A stretch of DNA of 64,000 nucleotides. Origin: Chloroflexus sp. Y-396-1. Its GTDB lineage: Bacteria; Chloroflexota; Chloroflexia; Chloroflexales; Chloroflexaceae. The stretch lies in the NCBI RefSeq assembly GCF_000516515.1, contig NZ_KI911784.1:3696633-3760632 (forward strand), in the 5' to 3' direction. Positions 9,789 to 18,085 of the stretch are shown one piece after another (position 1 is the first letter of the stretch; every line of letters starts with the position of its first letter). Made by a program: the position numbers and the translations under genes. Below the pieces are notes generated by a model, which was not told where the DNA came from, did no database searches, and worked only from the letters and a program-made list of their open reading frames with translations.

Positions 9789-11249
9789 ATGGGATGCTAT
9801 GAGGTGTCCCCATGGTATTACAGAACGTTCAGCTTCACGCTATCAGGTCTGTTGGTCACAGTATTCCTGTTTGGAGTAGTCCAGTCTACGCATGTAACCC
9901 AGGCGCAAAATGGGTATTCGGTGCGCTTTTACGGTAGCGATACCAATGACGGTGATCGGGTCAAAATACCATTGGGATTGATTGACAGTAATGGACGAAT
10001 GACCACTTCGTACCCGATCAATCTGGTTAACGCATTCACTATTGAGTTCTGGATGAAAGCAACTGCCTCTGACAACAGTGCTCCTGCGTGTTCTAATGGA
10101 TGGTATACCGGGAATATCATCCTTGATCGCGATGTCTTTGGAGAAGGTGACTACGGAGATTACGGGGTTGCCATCTGTGATCAACGCTTGGTCGTTGGGG
10201 TTAGCGTTGGCAATGATGATCGACTATTGATCGGTAGAACGGTAGTTACTGACGGACTCTGGCATCATATCGCGATCACCCGTGCAGAGAGCGGTCGGAT
10301 CCGACTATTTATAGACGGGCAACTTGATGGGGAATTAAACGGTGCAACAGGCCGGATCGATTATCGGCAACATCGATCAACCAGTTATCCGAGCAGCGAC
10401 CCGTATTTGGTGCTCGGAGCGGAAAAACATGACTACCCCGGTAGTCGTTATTACAGTGGTTTGCTCGACGATCTACGTTTCTCGAACGTGGTGCGCTACA
10501 CGACGACTTTTGTCCGTCCAACTACCCCACACCCTCTCGATGCTGATACTGTCGCTCTTTATCGTTTTGATGAAGGGTCGGGGGTTCGTATCGGCGATAG
10601 TGCACCTGGTGGGGTGAATACTGGCGAGTTAAAGCCCCGATCAGGTGGTGCAGCACAACACTGGTCGACTGACACACCCTTTAGTAATACGGCTCCTACG
10701 AGTACGATTGCGCCCACGGCAACCGGCACGAACACGCCGACTGCAATCGCCCCATCGCCCACGGCAACCGGTACGAACACGCCGACTGCAATCGTCCCAT
10801 CGCCCACGGCAACCGGCGCGAACACGCCGACTGCAATCGCCCCATCGCCCACGGCAACCGGCACGAACACGCCGACTGCAATCGTCCCATCGCCCACGGC
10901 AACCGGCACGAACACGCCGACTGCAATCGTCCCATCGCCCACGGCAACCGGCACGAACACGCCGACTGCAATCGTCCCATCGCCCACGGCAACCGGTACG
11001 AACACGCCGACTGCAATCGTCCCATCGCCCACGGCAACCGGCACGAACACGCCGACTGCAATCGCCCCATCGCCCACGGCAATCAGCGCCACGTTACCAA
11101 CGGCGACCTACACCATCGTTCCAACCGCATCTCAGACACCATCAGCTATGCCGTCGATTGGTAACGCACCGATAGTACCTACACCACACATCCGGGTCTA
11201 TGTTCCACTGATCACATATGTAATCGGCAATAGGAGTAACGAAATATGA
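9789..11249 (+). CDS. Secreted LamG-like lectin-fold protein with 15-residue Thr-Pro repeats
   Basis: From ATG 9789 the product has about 486 residues. An n-region is followed by a hydrophobic core (FSFTLSGLLVTVFLFGVV) and probable cleavage near AQA/Q. The next 230 or so residues have the pattern of a LamG/concanavalin-like jelly roll: AFTIEFWMKA, DGLWHHIAITR, GRIRLFIDGQLDG, LDDLRFSNVVRY and a closing ALYRFDEGSG. Then come eight 15-residue PSPTATGTNTPTAIA units and a C-terminal IRVYVPLITYV motif. The reading frame is open upstream to a GTG at 9612, but that would put 60 residues before the signal peptide. GGAG (9778-9781) supports 9789. Its stop overlaps the ACP start by 4 nt. Confidence 0.75.
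   Translation: MGCYEVSPWYYRTFSFTLSGLLVTVFLFGVVQSTHVTQAQNGYSVRFYGSDTNDGDRVKIPLGLIDSNGRMTTSYPINLVNAFTIEFWMKATASDNSAPACSNGWYTGNIILDRDVFGEGDYGDYGVAICDQRLVVGVSVGNDDRLLIGRTVVTDGLWHHIAITRAESGRIRLFIDGQLDGELNGATGRIDYRQHRSTSYPSSDPYLVLGAEKHDYPGSRYYSGLLDDLRFSNVVRYTTTFVRPTTPHPLDADTVALYRFDEGSGVRIGDSAPGGVNTGELKPRSGGAAQHWSTDTPFSNTAPTSTIAPTATGTNTPTAIAPSPTATGTNTPTAIVPSPTATGANTPTAIAPSPTATGTNTPTAIVPSPTATGTNTPTAIVPSPTATGTNTPTAIVPSPTATGTNTPTAIVPSPTATGTNTPTAIAPSPTAISATLPTATYTIVPTASQTPSAMPSIGNAPIVPTPHIRVYVPLITYVIGNRSNEI
10713..11072 (+). repeat. Eight tandem 45-bp units coding a Thr-Pro stalk
   Basis: Eight near-identical 45-bp units start with CCCACGGCAACCGG and encode PTATGTNTPTAIxPS. Variation is limited to a few sites (Ala or Val near the end, one Gly-Ala change). 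Such homogeneity points to recent unit amplification, and the length is in frame. Confidence 0.95.
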
Positions 11250-11569
11250 CGAGTCTACCCATTTCGCGAGCTGAACTGAGCAACTTGGTCATCGACGGTC
11301 TGCGCGACATCCTTGAGCAAAGTGACCGCCCCATACCCGCAACGCTTGATGAACAAACGCTTCTGTTTGGCAAAGGGGCACTGCTCGACTCGTTGGCTCT
11401 GGTCACGCTGGTAGTCGACCTTGAACAGCGTCTTGAAGAGCAGTTTGGCTTGACCCTCACGCTGGCCGATGATCGGGCAATGTCGCAGCGTCATAGCCCG
11501 TTCCGGAGTGTTGGTACGCTGGTCGATTACCTTGAACAACTTATCAGCGAGGAGTCGGGCCGTGACTGA
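11246..11569 (+). CDS. Acyl carrier protein
   Basis: The 107-residue product is an ACP/PCP-type carrier. The attachment motif is LLDSLALVTLV, with Ser49 in the DSL triad as the likely 4'-phosphopantetheine site. The helix after it (VVDLEQRLEEQFG) is acidic, as usual for helix II and III of ACPs. The start ATG overlaps the TGA of the LamG gene, and GGAG in TAGGAGTAAC lies about 9 nt upstream. It is followed, with an 8-nt overlap, by an SDR reductase and then an AMP-forming ligase. It therefore probably serves a small dedicated acyl pathway rather than bulk fatty acid synthesis. Confidence 0.9.
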   Translation: MTSLPISRAELSNLVIDGLRDILEQSDRPIPATLDEQTLLFGKGALLDSLALVTLVVDLEQRLEEQFGLTLTLADDRAMSQRHSPFRSVGTLVDYLEQLISEESGRD

Positions 11570-12266
11570 ACGGGAGGTCGTCCTCATCACGGGCAGTAGT
11601 CGCGGGATTGGGCACTTTCTGGTTGACCATTTTCTCGGACGTGGAGCGCTGGTAGAAGGGTGTGCCCGTCATCCGGTTGATTGGGAACGGCCCGGCTATA
11701 CCCATCATTGTGTTGATGTGACCGATGAGAGTCAGGTCAAAGCGATGCTGAGTTCTATTCACCGTCGGCACGGACGGCTCGATATTGCCATCAACAATGC
11801 CGGGATTGCCGCAATGAACCACGCGCTGTTGATGCCGGGTGATACGGCGCGTCAGATTCTGCATGTCAATGTCTTAGGCAGTTTTCTCGTCTGTCGCGAA
11901 GCAGCCAAACTCATGCGCCGACGGAACTACGGGCGGATTGTTAACTTTAGCACCATTGCAGTGCCGTTGCGTCTCGAAGGGGAAGCGCTGTATGCCGCAG
12001 CCAAGAGTGCCGTTGAGATGTTGACCCGCGTGCTGGCACGGGAGTTTGCTCCGTTCGGGATCACCGTGAACGCCATTGGCCCAACGCCCATCGAGACCGA
12101 TTTGATCCGAGGCGTACCGCGTGAAAAACTGCAACAGATCATCGACCATCTGGCTATTCGTCGCTTTGGAATGTTTCGTGATGTTGCCCACGTGATTGAT
12201 TTCTTCGTGCATCCGGCCAGCGACAACATTACCGGTCAGGTCCTCTATCTTGGCGGTGGTGGGTGA
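11562..12266 (+). CDS. SDR-family oxidoreductase (FabG-like, 3-oxoacyl-ACP reductase type)
   Basis: The 234-residue protein has the classical SDR signature: ITGSSRGIG nucleotide-binding loop (9-17), INNAG (78-81 region), Ser130 and a YAAAK active site with Tyr144 and Lys148. GTG 11562 is chosen because the cofactor loop then sits at the normal distance from the N-terminus, and GAGGAG lies about 8 nt upstream; the longer frame from 11469 would add an unrelated leader read inside the ACP gene. The family reduces 3-oxoacyl thioesters or sugar/alcohol ketones with NAD(P)H. Sitting between an ACP and an acyl ligase, reduction of an ACP-bound 3-oxoacyl group is the natural guess. Confidence 0.85.
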   Translation: MTEREVVLITGSSRGIGHFLVDHFLGRGALVEGCARHPVDWERPGYTHHCVDVTDESQVKAMLSSIHRRHGRLDIAINNAGIAAMNHALLMPGDTARQILHVNVLGSFLVCREAAKLMRRRNYGRIVNFSTIAVPLRLEGEALYAAAKSAVEMLTRVLAREFAPFGITVNAIGPTPIETDLIRGVPREKLQQIIDHLAIRRFGMFRDVAHVIDFFVHPASDNITGQVLYLGGGG

Positions 12267-12292
12267 TTGGAAGCACCACATGGAGGTTTGTG

Positions 12293-13639
12293 ATGAGCAT
12301 TGGATGGCTCTATGAACGAATGGCCCAATGGGCGTCGCATCCGGCAATTGTTTGGCACGATCATCCATACACCTATCACGATCTGCTCTCGCGCATCAAG
12401 ACCTGGCACGACACGCTTGATCACCACGACGTTGGTCCTGGTCAAGTGGTCACCATTGAAGGTGATTATTCCCCGAACGCTGTGAGTCTGCTCTTAGCGT
12501 TGATCGAGCGAAACGATATTGTCGTGCCCCTCACGCCGAGTGTGGCTGCGCAGCGCGAGGAATTTCTGGCGATTGCCGAAGTGCAGGTCGTGGTACGCTT
12601 CACCGATGATGATCACTGGCAGATCGAGCGACGCCCGATACCGGTGACTAATCCGTTGACGTTGCAATTGATTGCACGCCAGCATCCGGGATTGGTGCTC
12701 TTCTCGTCTGGTTCAACCGGCAAGAGCAAGGCGGCCCTCCACGATTTCATCCTGCTCCTCGAAAAGTTCAAAGTTCCCCGTCATCGGCGTGTGACGCTGA
12801 CCTTCTTACTCCTCGATCACATCGGCGGGATCAACACGCTCTTTTATACGCTGGCAAACGGTGGTACGGTGGTGTCCGTTCCCTCACGCGATCCTGATGT
12901 CGTCTGTCGCGCCATTGAAACGCACCGTGTGCAAACCCTGCCGACCTCGCCAACGTTTCTCAATCTGCTGTTGATCTCGGAAGCCTATCAACGCTACGAC
13001 CTCTCATCGCTCGAGTTGATTACCTATGGGACGGAAGTGATGCCGGAAAGCACGCTGCACCGGATTCACGAAGTGTTTCCGCACGTGCAACTCTTGCAGA
13101 CCTACGGTCTTTCTGAGCTGGGCATTCTACGCTCGAAATCACGTGATTCCAATTCCCTGTGGGTCAAGATCGGTGGCGAAGGGTTTGAGACCAAAGTGGT
13201 CGATGGGGTCTTGTGGATACGGGCCAGATCGGCGATGCTTGGCTATTTGAATGCACCTAGTCCCTTCGATGAGGAAGGATGGATGAATACTCAGGATGTG
13301 GTCGAAGTTGATGGGGAATACATTCGCATCTTAGGCCGACGGAGCGAGATCATCAACGTAGGCGGACAAAAGGTATACCCGGCGGAAGTGGAGAGTGTTT
13401 TGTTACAGCTACCGAATATCAAAGATGTCGCAGTGATTGGTGAACGGCATCCGATCACCGGCCAGATTGTGACAGCGCGCATTAATCTGTTTGAGCCGGA
13501 AGACCTAACCGAGTTGAAGCGACGAGTCCGCGCATTCTGTCGCGAACGACTGGCACCGTACAAGATTCCGGTCAAGATTGTGATTACCGACCAAGAACAG
13601 CACAGTGCTCGCTTTAAGAAGATGCGGAAACCGTCGTAG
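12293..13639 (+). CDS. AMP-forming acyl ligase (ACP- or CoA-loading)
   Basis: About 448 residues, shorter than typical acyl-CoA synthetases. ANL motifs are present: VLFSSGSTGKSKA (A3, with Ser where Thr is common), TYGLSELG (A5), the MNTQDVVEV aspartate region, GRRSEIINVGGQKVYPAEVE (hinge) and a basic C-terminal SARFKKMRK where the catalytic lysine would be. GGAGG (12282-12286) 6 nt before ATG 12293 fixes the start, giving a 26-nt gap after the SDR gene. It may load an acyl group onto the adjacent ACP; whether the acceptor is ACP or CoA is inference. Confidence 0.8.
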   Translation: MSIGWLYERMAQWASHPAIVWHDHPYTYHDLLSRIKTWHDTLDHHDVGPGQVVTIEGDYSPNAVSLLLALIERNDIVVPLTPSVAAQREEFLAIAEVQVVVRFTDDDHWQIERRPIPVTNPLTLQLIARQHPGLVLFSSGSTGKSKAALHDFILLLEKFKVPRHRRVTLTFLLLDHIGGINTLFYTLANGGTVVSVPSRDPDVVCRAIETHRVQTLPTSPTFLNLLLISEAYQRYDLSSLELITYGTEVMPESTLHRIHEVFPHVQLLQTYGLSELGILRSKSRDSNSLWVKIGGEGFETKVVDGVLWIRARSAMLGYLNAPSPFDEEGWMNTQDVVEVDGEYIRILGRRSEIINVGGQKVYPAEVESVLLQLPNIKDVAVIGERHPITGQIVTARINLFEPEDLTELKRRVRAFCRERLAPYKIPVKIVITDQEQHSARFKKMRKPS

Positions 13640-13661
13640 CCGTTGTGTGGACGAACCTGGA

Positions 13662-15173
13662 ATGTCTATGATACCGATTGTTCATCTGGCAATCGATCCG
13701 GCGCTAGCACCACAACGCCCTGAAATCACCTATACCTGGCGCACCTTGCTAACCGGTATGGGGTATGGCTGGCAGGAACTCCCGTGGAATGCCTCAGCGG
13801 TAACAATTGCCTACGCCGCCGATCCATTGCAGGTGCCATCGGCCCAGATAGTGATTCATGCTCAGCCTGAACGTTGGACCAACCCTCAGCAGGTTCGTCT
13901 GATTGGCCATACACAATGTCACGGCTACACCTTGCCGCGTCTGGAAGGCGATACCCCGCAGGCATACCCACAGGTAGTTAATGGCAGTCTACACATTGTC
14001 AATGACCCAATTTTTGCTGCGTTTTGGCTGCTCAGTGGGTACGAAGAAGATCAATACCCAACCCTCAAACACGGCTATCGTGATTTGAGTGGTTCGCCAA
14101 TGCTCACCGCAGGCTTGCTACGCCGCGGATTAGCGTCGGCGATTGGCTGCTGGCTGACAGACATGCTACAGCGATGTGGATTGCCGCACGGATTACCTCG
14201 TTGGCCCAATGGGGCTATGCTAGCAGCTTCTTGTGGTCACGATGTTGATTACCCAGAGATTGTGCGCTGGCTAGAACCACTGCGTATTCTGCATCGACAG
14301 GGCATCAGAGGGCTACGGGCTGCATTTGATGTGGTACGTGGTCGGCGCAACCACTGGCATTTTCACTCATGGATGGCGCTCGAAGAACAACTCGGTACCC
14401 GTTCGGCGTTCTACTTCGTAGCCCGCCAGGGTTCGTTGCTGGAATATGCAACCGGTCGGCCTGATCCCTTCTACGATGTACAGGCTCCTCACTTCCGCCA
14501 ACTCTTTCGTGAATTGAGTACTGCGGGCTGGGAAATTGGTCTTCATGCCAGCTATTTGGCCTACACCGACCGCAGTATCCTCGCCGCCGAACGCGAGCGA
14601 CTGGCTACGTCTAGTGGTCAACCTATTGAGGGGAATCGCCATCACTATTGGCATCTTAATCCCTGCCAACCAGAACAAACACTCCTTCTGCACGAACAGG
14701 TTGGCTTTCAATACGATGCTTCGCTGACCCATAACCGTTATATGGGCTGGCGACGGAGCAGTACTTGGCCCTTCTTTCCGTGGCATCGCAAACTCCGGCG
14801 GGCGGTCCGGACTCTGCAACTGCCTACAGGCTGGATGGACGATCATCTGTTTGGGCAGAAACAATACAATCCTGGTGAGCGCCACGGTTTGTTGGATGAA
14901 TTACGTGACACGGTTACGGAACAGGGAGGTCTGCTGCTGGTCGATGTGCATGACTATGTCTATGATGATGTCCTCTTCCCCGGCTGGGCAGCGACCTATC
15001 GTGCATTGTGGGAAGACCTTGCCGCACGTGGGCGTGTCTGGTTTGCCACCCCAGCAGCGATTGCCAGACACTGGATAACACGAGCAAATCAGCTTGCAGC
15101 CGTCAGTACCGGTCTAAATGAAGAAGCGATGAACCAACCGCTCTCCTTGAAGACTTCATCACAGTCGATATGA
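13662..15173 (+). CDS. Polysaccharide deacetylase-like protein (DUF7033/CE4-type)
   Basis: About 503 residues in two parts. The N-terminal 180 residues resemble the DUF7033 domain often fused to deacetylases in polysaccharide loci. The C-terminal NodB-like part carries SCGHDVDYPE (metal-site Asp), GWEIGLHASY and GNRHHYWHLN, and ends with LLLVDVHDYVYDD. It probably acts on an N-acetylated sugar or oligosaccharide. No signal peptide is visible, suggesting a cytoplasmic substrate. ATG 13662 or 13668 is chosen over the extension from 13605, which overlaps the ligase gene. The stop overlaps the next start (ATGA). Confidence 0.75.
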   Translation: MSMIPIVHLAIDPALAPQRPEITYTWRTLLTGMGYGWQELPWNASAVTIAYAADPLQVPSAQIVIHAQPERWTNPQQVRLIGHTQCHGYTLPRLEGDTPQAYPQVVNGSLHIVNDPIFAAFWLLSGYEEDQYPTLKHGYRDLSGSPMLTAGLLRRGLASAIGCWLTDMLQRCGLPHGLPRWPNGAMLAASCGHDVDYPEIVRWLEPLRILHRQGIRGLRAAFDVVRGRRNHWHFHSWMALEEQLGTRSAFYFVARQGSLLEYATGRPDPFYDVQAPHFRQLFRELSTAGWEIGLHASYLAYTDRSILAAERERLATSSGQPIEGNRHHYWHLNPCQPEQTLLLHEQVGFQYDASLTHNRYMGWRRSSTWPFFPWHRKLRRAVRTLQLPTGWMDDHLFGQKQYNPGERHGLLDELRDTVTEQGGLLLVDVHDYVYDDVLFPGWAATYRALWEDLAARGRVWFATPAAIARHWITRANQLAAVSTGLNEEAMNQPLSLKTSSQSI

Positions 15174-16132
15174 ACATCTTGCGAACTGTCATTTTTGGGT
15201 TGCTCTTTATTATGCCACCGGCGTTCAAGCCGATGATCTTACGCATTGCTTGCGGTGCCCGGATCGGGCGGGGGGTATCGATTGGCTGGTTCAGCACGGT
15301 GATGGGCCGTCATATCAGTATCGGTGATTACAGCGCCATTCGTCCGCTGACGGTTATTCATTGCGGTGGTGATCTCAGAATTGGACGCTACAGCATTATC
15401 AGCAGTTTCACGCTGGTTTACGGTGCTGCCGGGATGTGGATTGGCGATCACTGCTACATCGGCCCGCAATCGCTCATTAACACCGAAGAAGAGGTGCGAA
15501 TGGGTGATTGGAGTGCACTTGGGGCGCGTTGTATGGTCTACACGCACGGATCATTCTTGCCTTACACGGAAGGTTACTGGGTACAGTTCGCACCGGTGGT
15601 CATCGGTCAGCGGGTTTGGTGTGCAGCCGGTGTCTTTCTCCATCCTGGCACAACGATTGGTGATAACAGCTTTGTAAACTCGCGTTCAGTTGTCAGTGGC
15701 GAAATCCCGGGCGACTCGATTGTCGAAGGCTATCCGGCGCAGGTTGTGAATACGATAAGTCGGATGCGGCGCACGATTACCCCACGCCGACTTGAGGCAA
15801 TCGCTGCGCAGATGTTGCGCCACTTTCTGAATATTGCCGTGCATCAAGGTGACCTGCGACTGCTATCTGGGGAACCGCATCCACTGGTTCAAGTTGGTCG
15901 GCATACCTACCGAATCATGCTGGCGCCGGCAAGTGGTGACATCCCCGCAGCCGATCCTGATCAACCAACCCTCTGGATCATCTGTCGGCATCATTGGCGT
16001 CCAGCTCAGTCAACCCTCTGGCTTGATTTAAGCTCCAACCGACGTAGTGCTGATCATAACGCAGTGCTCGACACACTATGCACGTTTTTACAGCGCTATT
16101 ACGGCATTCAACTCGAATACGAAGAGAGGTAA
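15170..16132 (+). CDS. Hexapeptide-repeat acyltransferase (WcaF-like) with C-terminal extension
   Basis: A 320-residue protein. The first 190 or so residues contain left-handed beta-helix hexapeptide repeats, such as IGRGVSIGW, ISIGDYSAI, LRIGRYSII and IGDNSFVNSRSVV, followed by EGYPAQVV. These are typical of O- or N-acetyltransferases that modify sugars with acetyl-CoA. The last 120 residues are not part of the repeat fold and are not recognised. Start ATG overlaps the preceding TGA by 4 nt, so the deacetylase-like protein and the acyltransferase are translationally coupled. Confidence 0.8.
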   Translation: MNILRTVIFGLLFIMPPAFKPMILRIACGARIGRGVSIGWFSTVMGRHISIGDYSAIRPLTVIHCGGDLRIGRYSIISSFTLVYGAAGMWIGDHCYIGPQSLINTEEEVRMGDWSALGARCMVYTHGSFLPYTEGYWVQFAPVVIGQRVWCAAGVFLHPGTTIGDNSFVNSRSVVSGEIPGDSIVEGYPAQVVNTISRMRRTITPRRLEAIAAQMLRHFLNIAVHQGDLRLLSGEPHPLVQVGRHTYRIMLAPASGDIPAADPDQPTLWIICRHHWRPAQSTLWLDLSSNRRSADHNAVLDTLCTFLQRYYGIQLEYEER

Positions 16133-16135
16133 ACG

Positions 16136-17221
16136 ATGGCCCGCGTTCTGACCGTCCTCGGCACTCGACCTGAGATTATTAAACTTTCACCGCTCATCCC
16201 ACTTCTCGAAGAGCGTTTCGACCATATTCTGGTTCATTCTGGTCAGCACTATTCGTATGAAGTTGATGCCATCTTTTTTGAAGAACTCAACCTCCCGCGT
16301 CCGCGTTACATGCTTGGCGTCGGTTCAGCCCAACACGGAGAACAGACAGCCCGTATTCTTTCGCGCCTAGAGCCGATCTTGCTGCAAGAGCAGCCCGATC
16401 TCGTTCTAGTTCAGGGCGACACCAACACTACTATGGCCGGCGCGCTCTGTGCGGCGAAACTCGGCTTTCCGGTGGTGCATCTGGAGGCGGGCGGGCGTTC
16501 GTTTAACCGGGCGATGCCCGAAGAACTGAACCGCATCATTGTCGATCATATCGCTGAAATTCTGTTGGCTGCCGACGAAATAGCTGCGGCGAACTTACGC
16601 GCTGAAGGGCTACCGGAAGAGCGGATCCACGTCATTGGCTCGACAGCAATCGATGCGGCGCTTCGGCATCGCGAGCGCGCAGCGAAGAGCACAATTCTGC
16701 AACAACTGGAAGTAACACCGGGTGAGTATCTGGTCTTAACGTTACATCGCGCCGAAAATACCGAACCAGATACGCTGCCGGGGATTGTTCGTGCCTTTAA
16801 CGAGCTGGCCGAAACCTACCGGATAGTCTTTCCGGTGCATCCACGCACTGCGGCCGCGCTTGAACGACAGGGTTTACAGCTCTCGCCACGGATTCTGGCG
16901 ATCCGTCCGCTGGGTTATCTTGACACCCTCTGTCTGGTACAGTCGGCGCAGGCCCTGCTCACCGACTCAGGTGGTCTCCAGGAAGAGGCAGCCGTCTTAG
17001 GTACACCCATCCTGCTGGTGCGCAACGAAACGGAATGGCGCTATCTGGTTGAGGCTGGAGTTGCCGTTCTTATTGGTAACACCTACGAGCGCATTCTTGA
17101 AGGCACCGCAACCTGGCTCAGTCCTCCTGGCTTAAGTCGTCTTCACAATGCTCGCTCCCCTATCGTTAGTGGGGCAGCCGAACGTGCAGTTGCGATTATG
17201 GAAGCATCTATTAGTAGATAA
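16136..17221 (+). CDS. wecB: UDP-N-acetylglucosamine 2-epimerase (non-hydrolysing)
   Basis: The 361-residue product matches WecB/MnaA in length and motifs: VLGTRPEIIKLSPL near the N-terminus, HSGQHY, VQGDTNTTMAG, HLEAGGRSFNRAMPEELNR, LTLHRAENT and the DSGGLQEEA motif that binds the UDP moiety. The family interconverts UDP-GlcNAc and UDP-ManNAc or epimerises related UDP-2,3-diacetamido sugars (WbpI type). The Gly-Gly in EAGGRS differs from the more common EAGLRS. It starts 3 nt after the acyltransferase gene, with a GAGAGGTAAACG ribosome site. Given the aminotransferase and dehydrogenase downstream, a WbpI-like role is possible. Confidence 0.88.
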   Translation: MARVLTVLGTRPEIIKLSPLIPLLEERFDHILVHSGQHYSYEVDAIFFEELNLPRPRYMLGVGSAQHGEQTARILSRLEPILLQEQPDLVLVQGDTNTTMAGALCAAKLGFPVVHLEAGGRSFNRAMPEELNRIIVDHIAEILLAADEIAAANLRAEGLPEERIHVIGSTAIDAALRHRERAAKSTILQQLEVTPGEYLVLTLHRAENTEPDTLPGIVRAFNELAETYRIVFPVHPRTAAALERQGLQLSPRILAIRPLGYLDTLCLVQSAQALLTDSGGLQEEAAVLGTPILLVRNETEWRYLVEAGVAVLIGNTYERILEGTATWLSPPGLSRLHNARSPIVSGAAERAVAIMEASISR

Positions 17222-17322
17222 TTATTTTTTTGTCACCAACATATCCATTAATCGTTAGTCAATATTCAGACCTATCAACTATTCTACAAACGCCCAGTGC
17301 TCGAATGAGCTTTAGGATACCT

Positions 17323-18054
17323 ATGGATGAGCGACTACGTCTCTATTTGAGTCGACAAGCAAGCTCACTAACCCGCTACATCAGCGAGCAGGTCGTGCAA
17401 AGTATTTGTGGTTGGATACCTGGCCTCGTTGGGATTGGCTTACGGGCGTTAGTGTACCGGACGCTGATGCACATCGACGGGATCGTTGCTATCGAAGACG
17501 GCGTTCGGATCCGCTTTGCCGACAATGTTCGCTTAGGGAAAGGAGTGTACCTTGATCACGGGGTCTATCTGCACGCTTGCCCTGGCGGAATCACGATTGG
17601 CGACGAGAGTATGGTGATGAAAAACGCCATCCTGCATGTGTACAACTTTCGCAATCTTCCGCACAGTCACATCACCGTTGGCAGACGTTCACTTATCGGT
17701 GAAGGTTGTATCTTACGTGGGCAAGGCGGTATCACCATCGGCGATGATGTGTATCTGGGTACACTGGTGCAGATATTGGCCGTCAATCACGTCTTCCACG
17801 ATACGACTCGCCCGATCAGTATGCAGGGGATCACGGCGCAAGGGATCAGCATTGGTCATGGATCGTGGATCGGGAGCGGCGCAATTATTCTCGATGGCGT
17901 GCGGATCGGATGTAACGTTGTTGTGGGGGCTGGGGCAGTCGTAACCAGAGATATTCCCGATTACTGCATCGCGGTGGGAAATCCGGCTCGGGTCATTCGT
18001 AATCTACGCACTGATCCATTCCCACACGAACAACATTCTGTGCCGGTCTACTGA
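17323..18054 (+). CDS. Hexapeptide-repeat O-acetyltransferase (CysE/LacA/LpxA-type fold)
   Basis: About 243 residues. The repeats run through IRLGKGVYLDHGVYL, GITIGDESMV, ITVGRRSLIGEGC, ITIGDDVYLG, then NHVFHD, GISIGHGSWIGSG, GVRIGCNVVVGAGAVVTRDIPD and the closing GNPARVIRNL. The His in NHVFHD is at the place of the catalytic histidine of maltose/galactoside acetyltransferases. Of several starts (TTG 17230, ATG 17305, ATG 17323), ATG 17323 is chosen for the AGGA 5 nt before it. The 101 bp before it are AT-rich with no evident hairpin. Confidence 0.8.
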   Translation: MDERLRLYLSRQASSLTRYISEQVVQSICGWIPGLVGIGLRALVYRTLMHIDGIVAIEDGVRIRFADNVRLGKGVYLDHGVYLHACPGGITIGDESMVMKNAILHVYNFRNLPHSHITVGRRSLIGEGCILRGQGGITIGDDVYLGTLVQILAVNHVFHDTTRPISMQGITAQGISIGHGSWIGSGAIILDGVRIGCNVVVGAGAVVTRDIPDYCIAVGNPARVIRNLRTDPFPHEQHSVPVY

Positions 18055-18085
18055 GGGGGTTATATCAGCAGGGGGAGGGGAACAC

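Noticed and set aside
10559-11092. 177-codon minus-strand ORF of AVGDGTIAVGVFVPV repeats
   Set aside because: Antisense shadow of the 45-bp repeat within the LamG protein gene.
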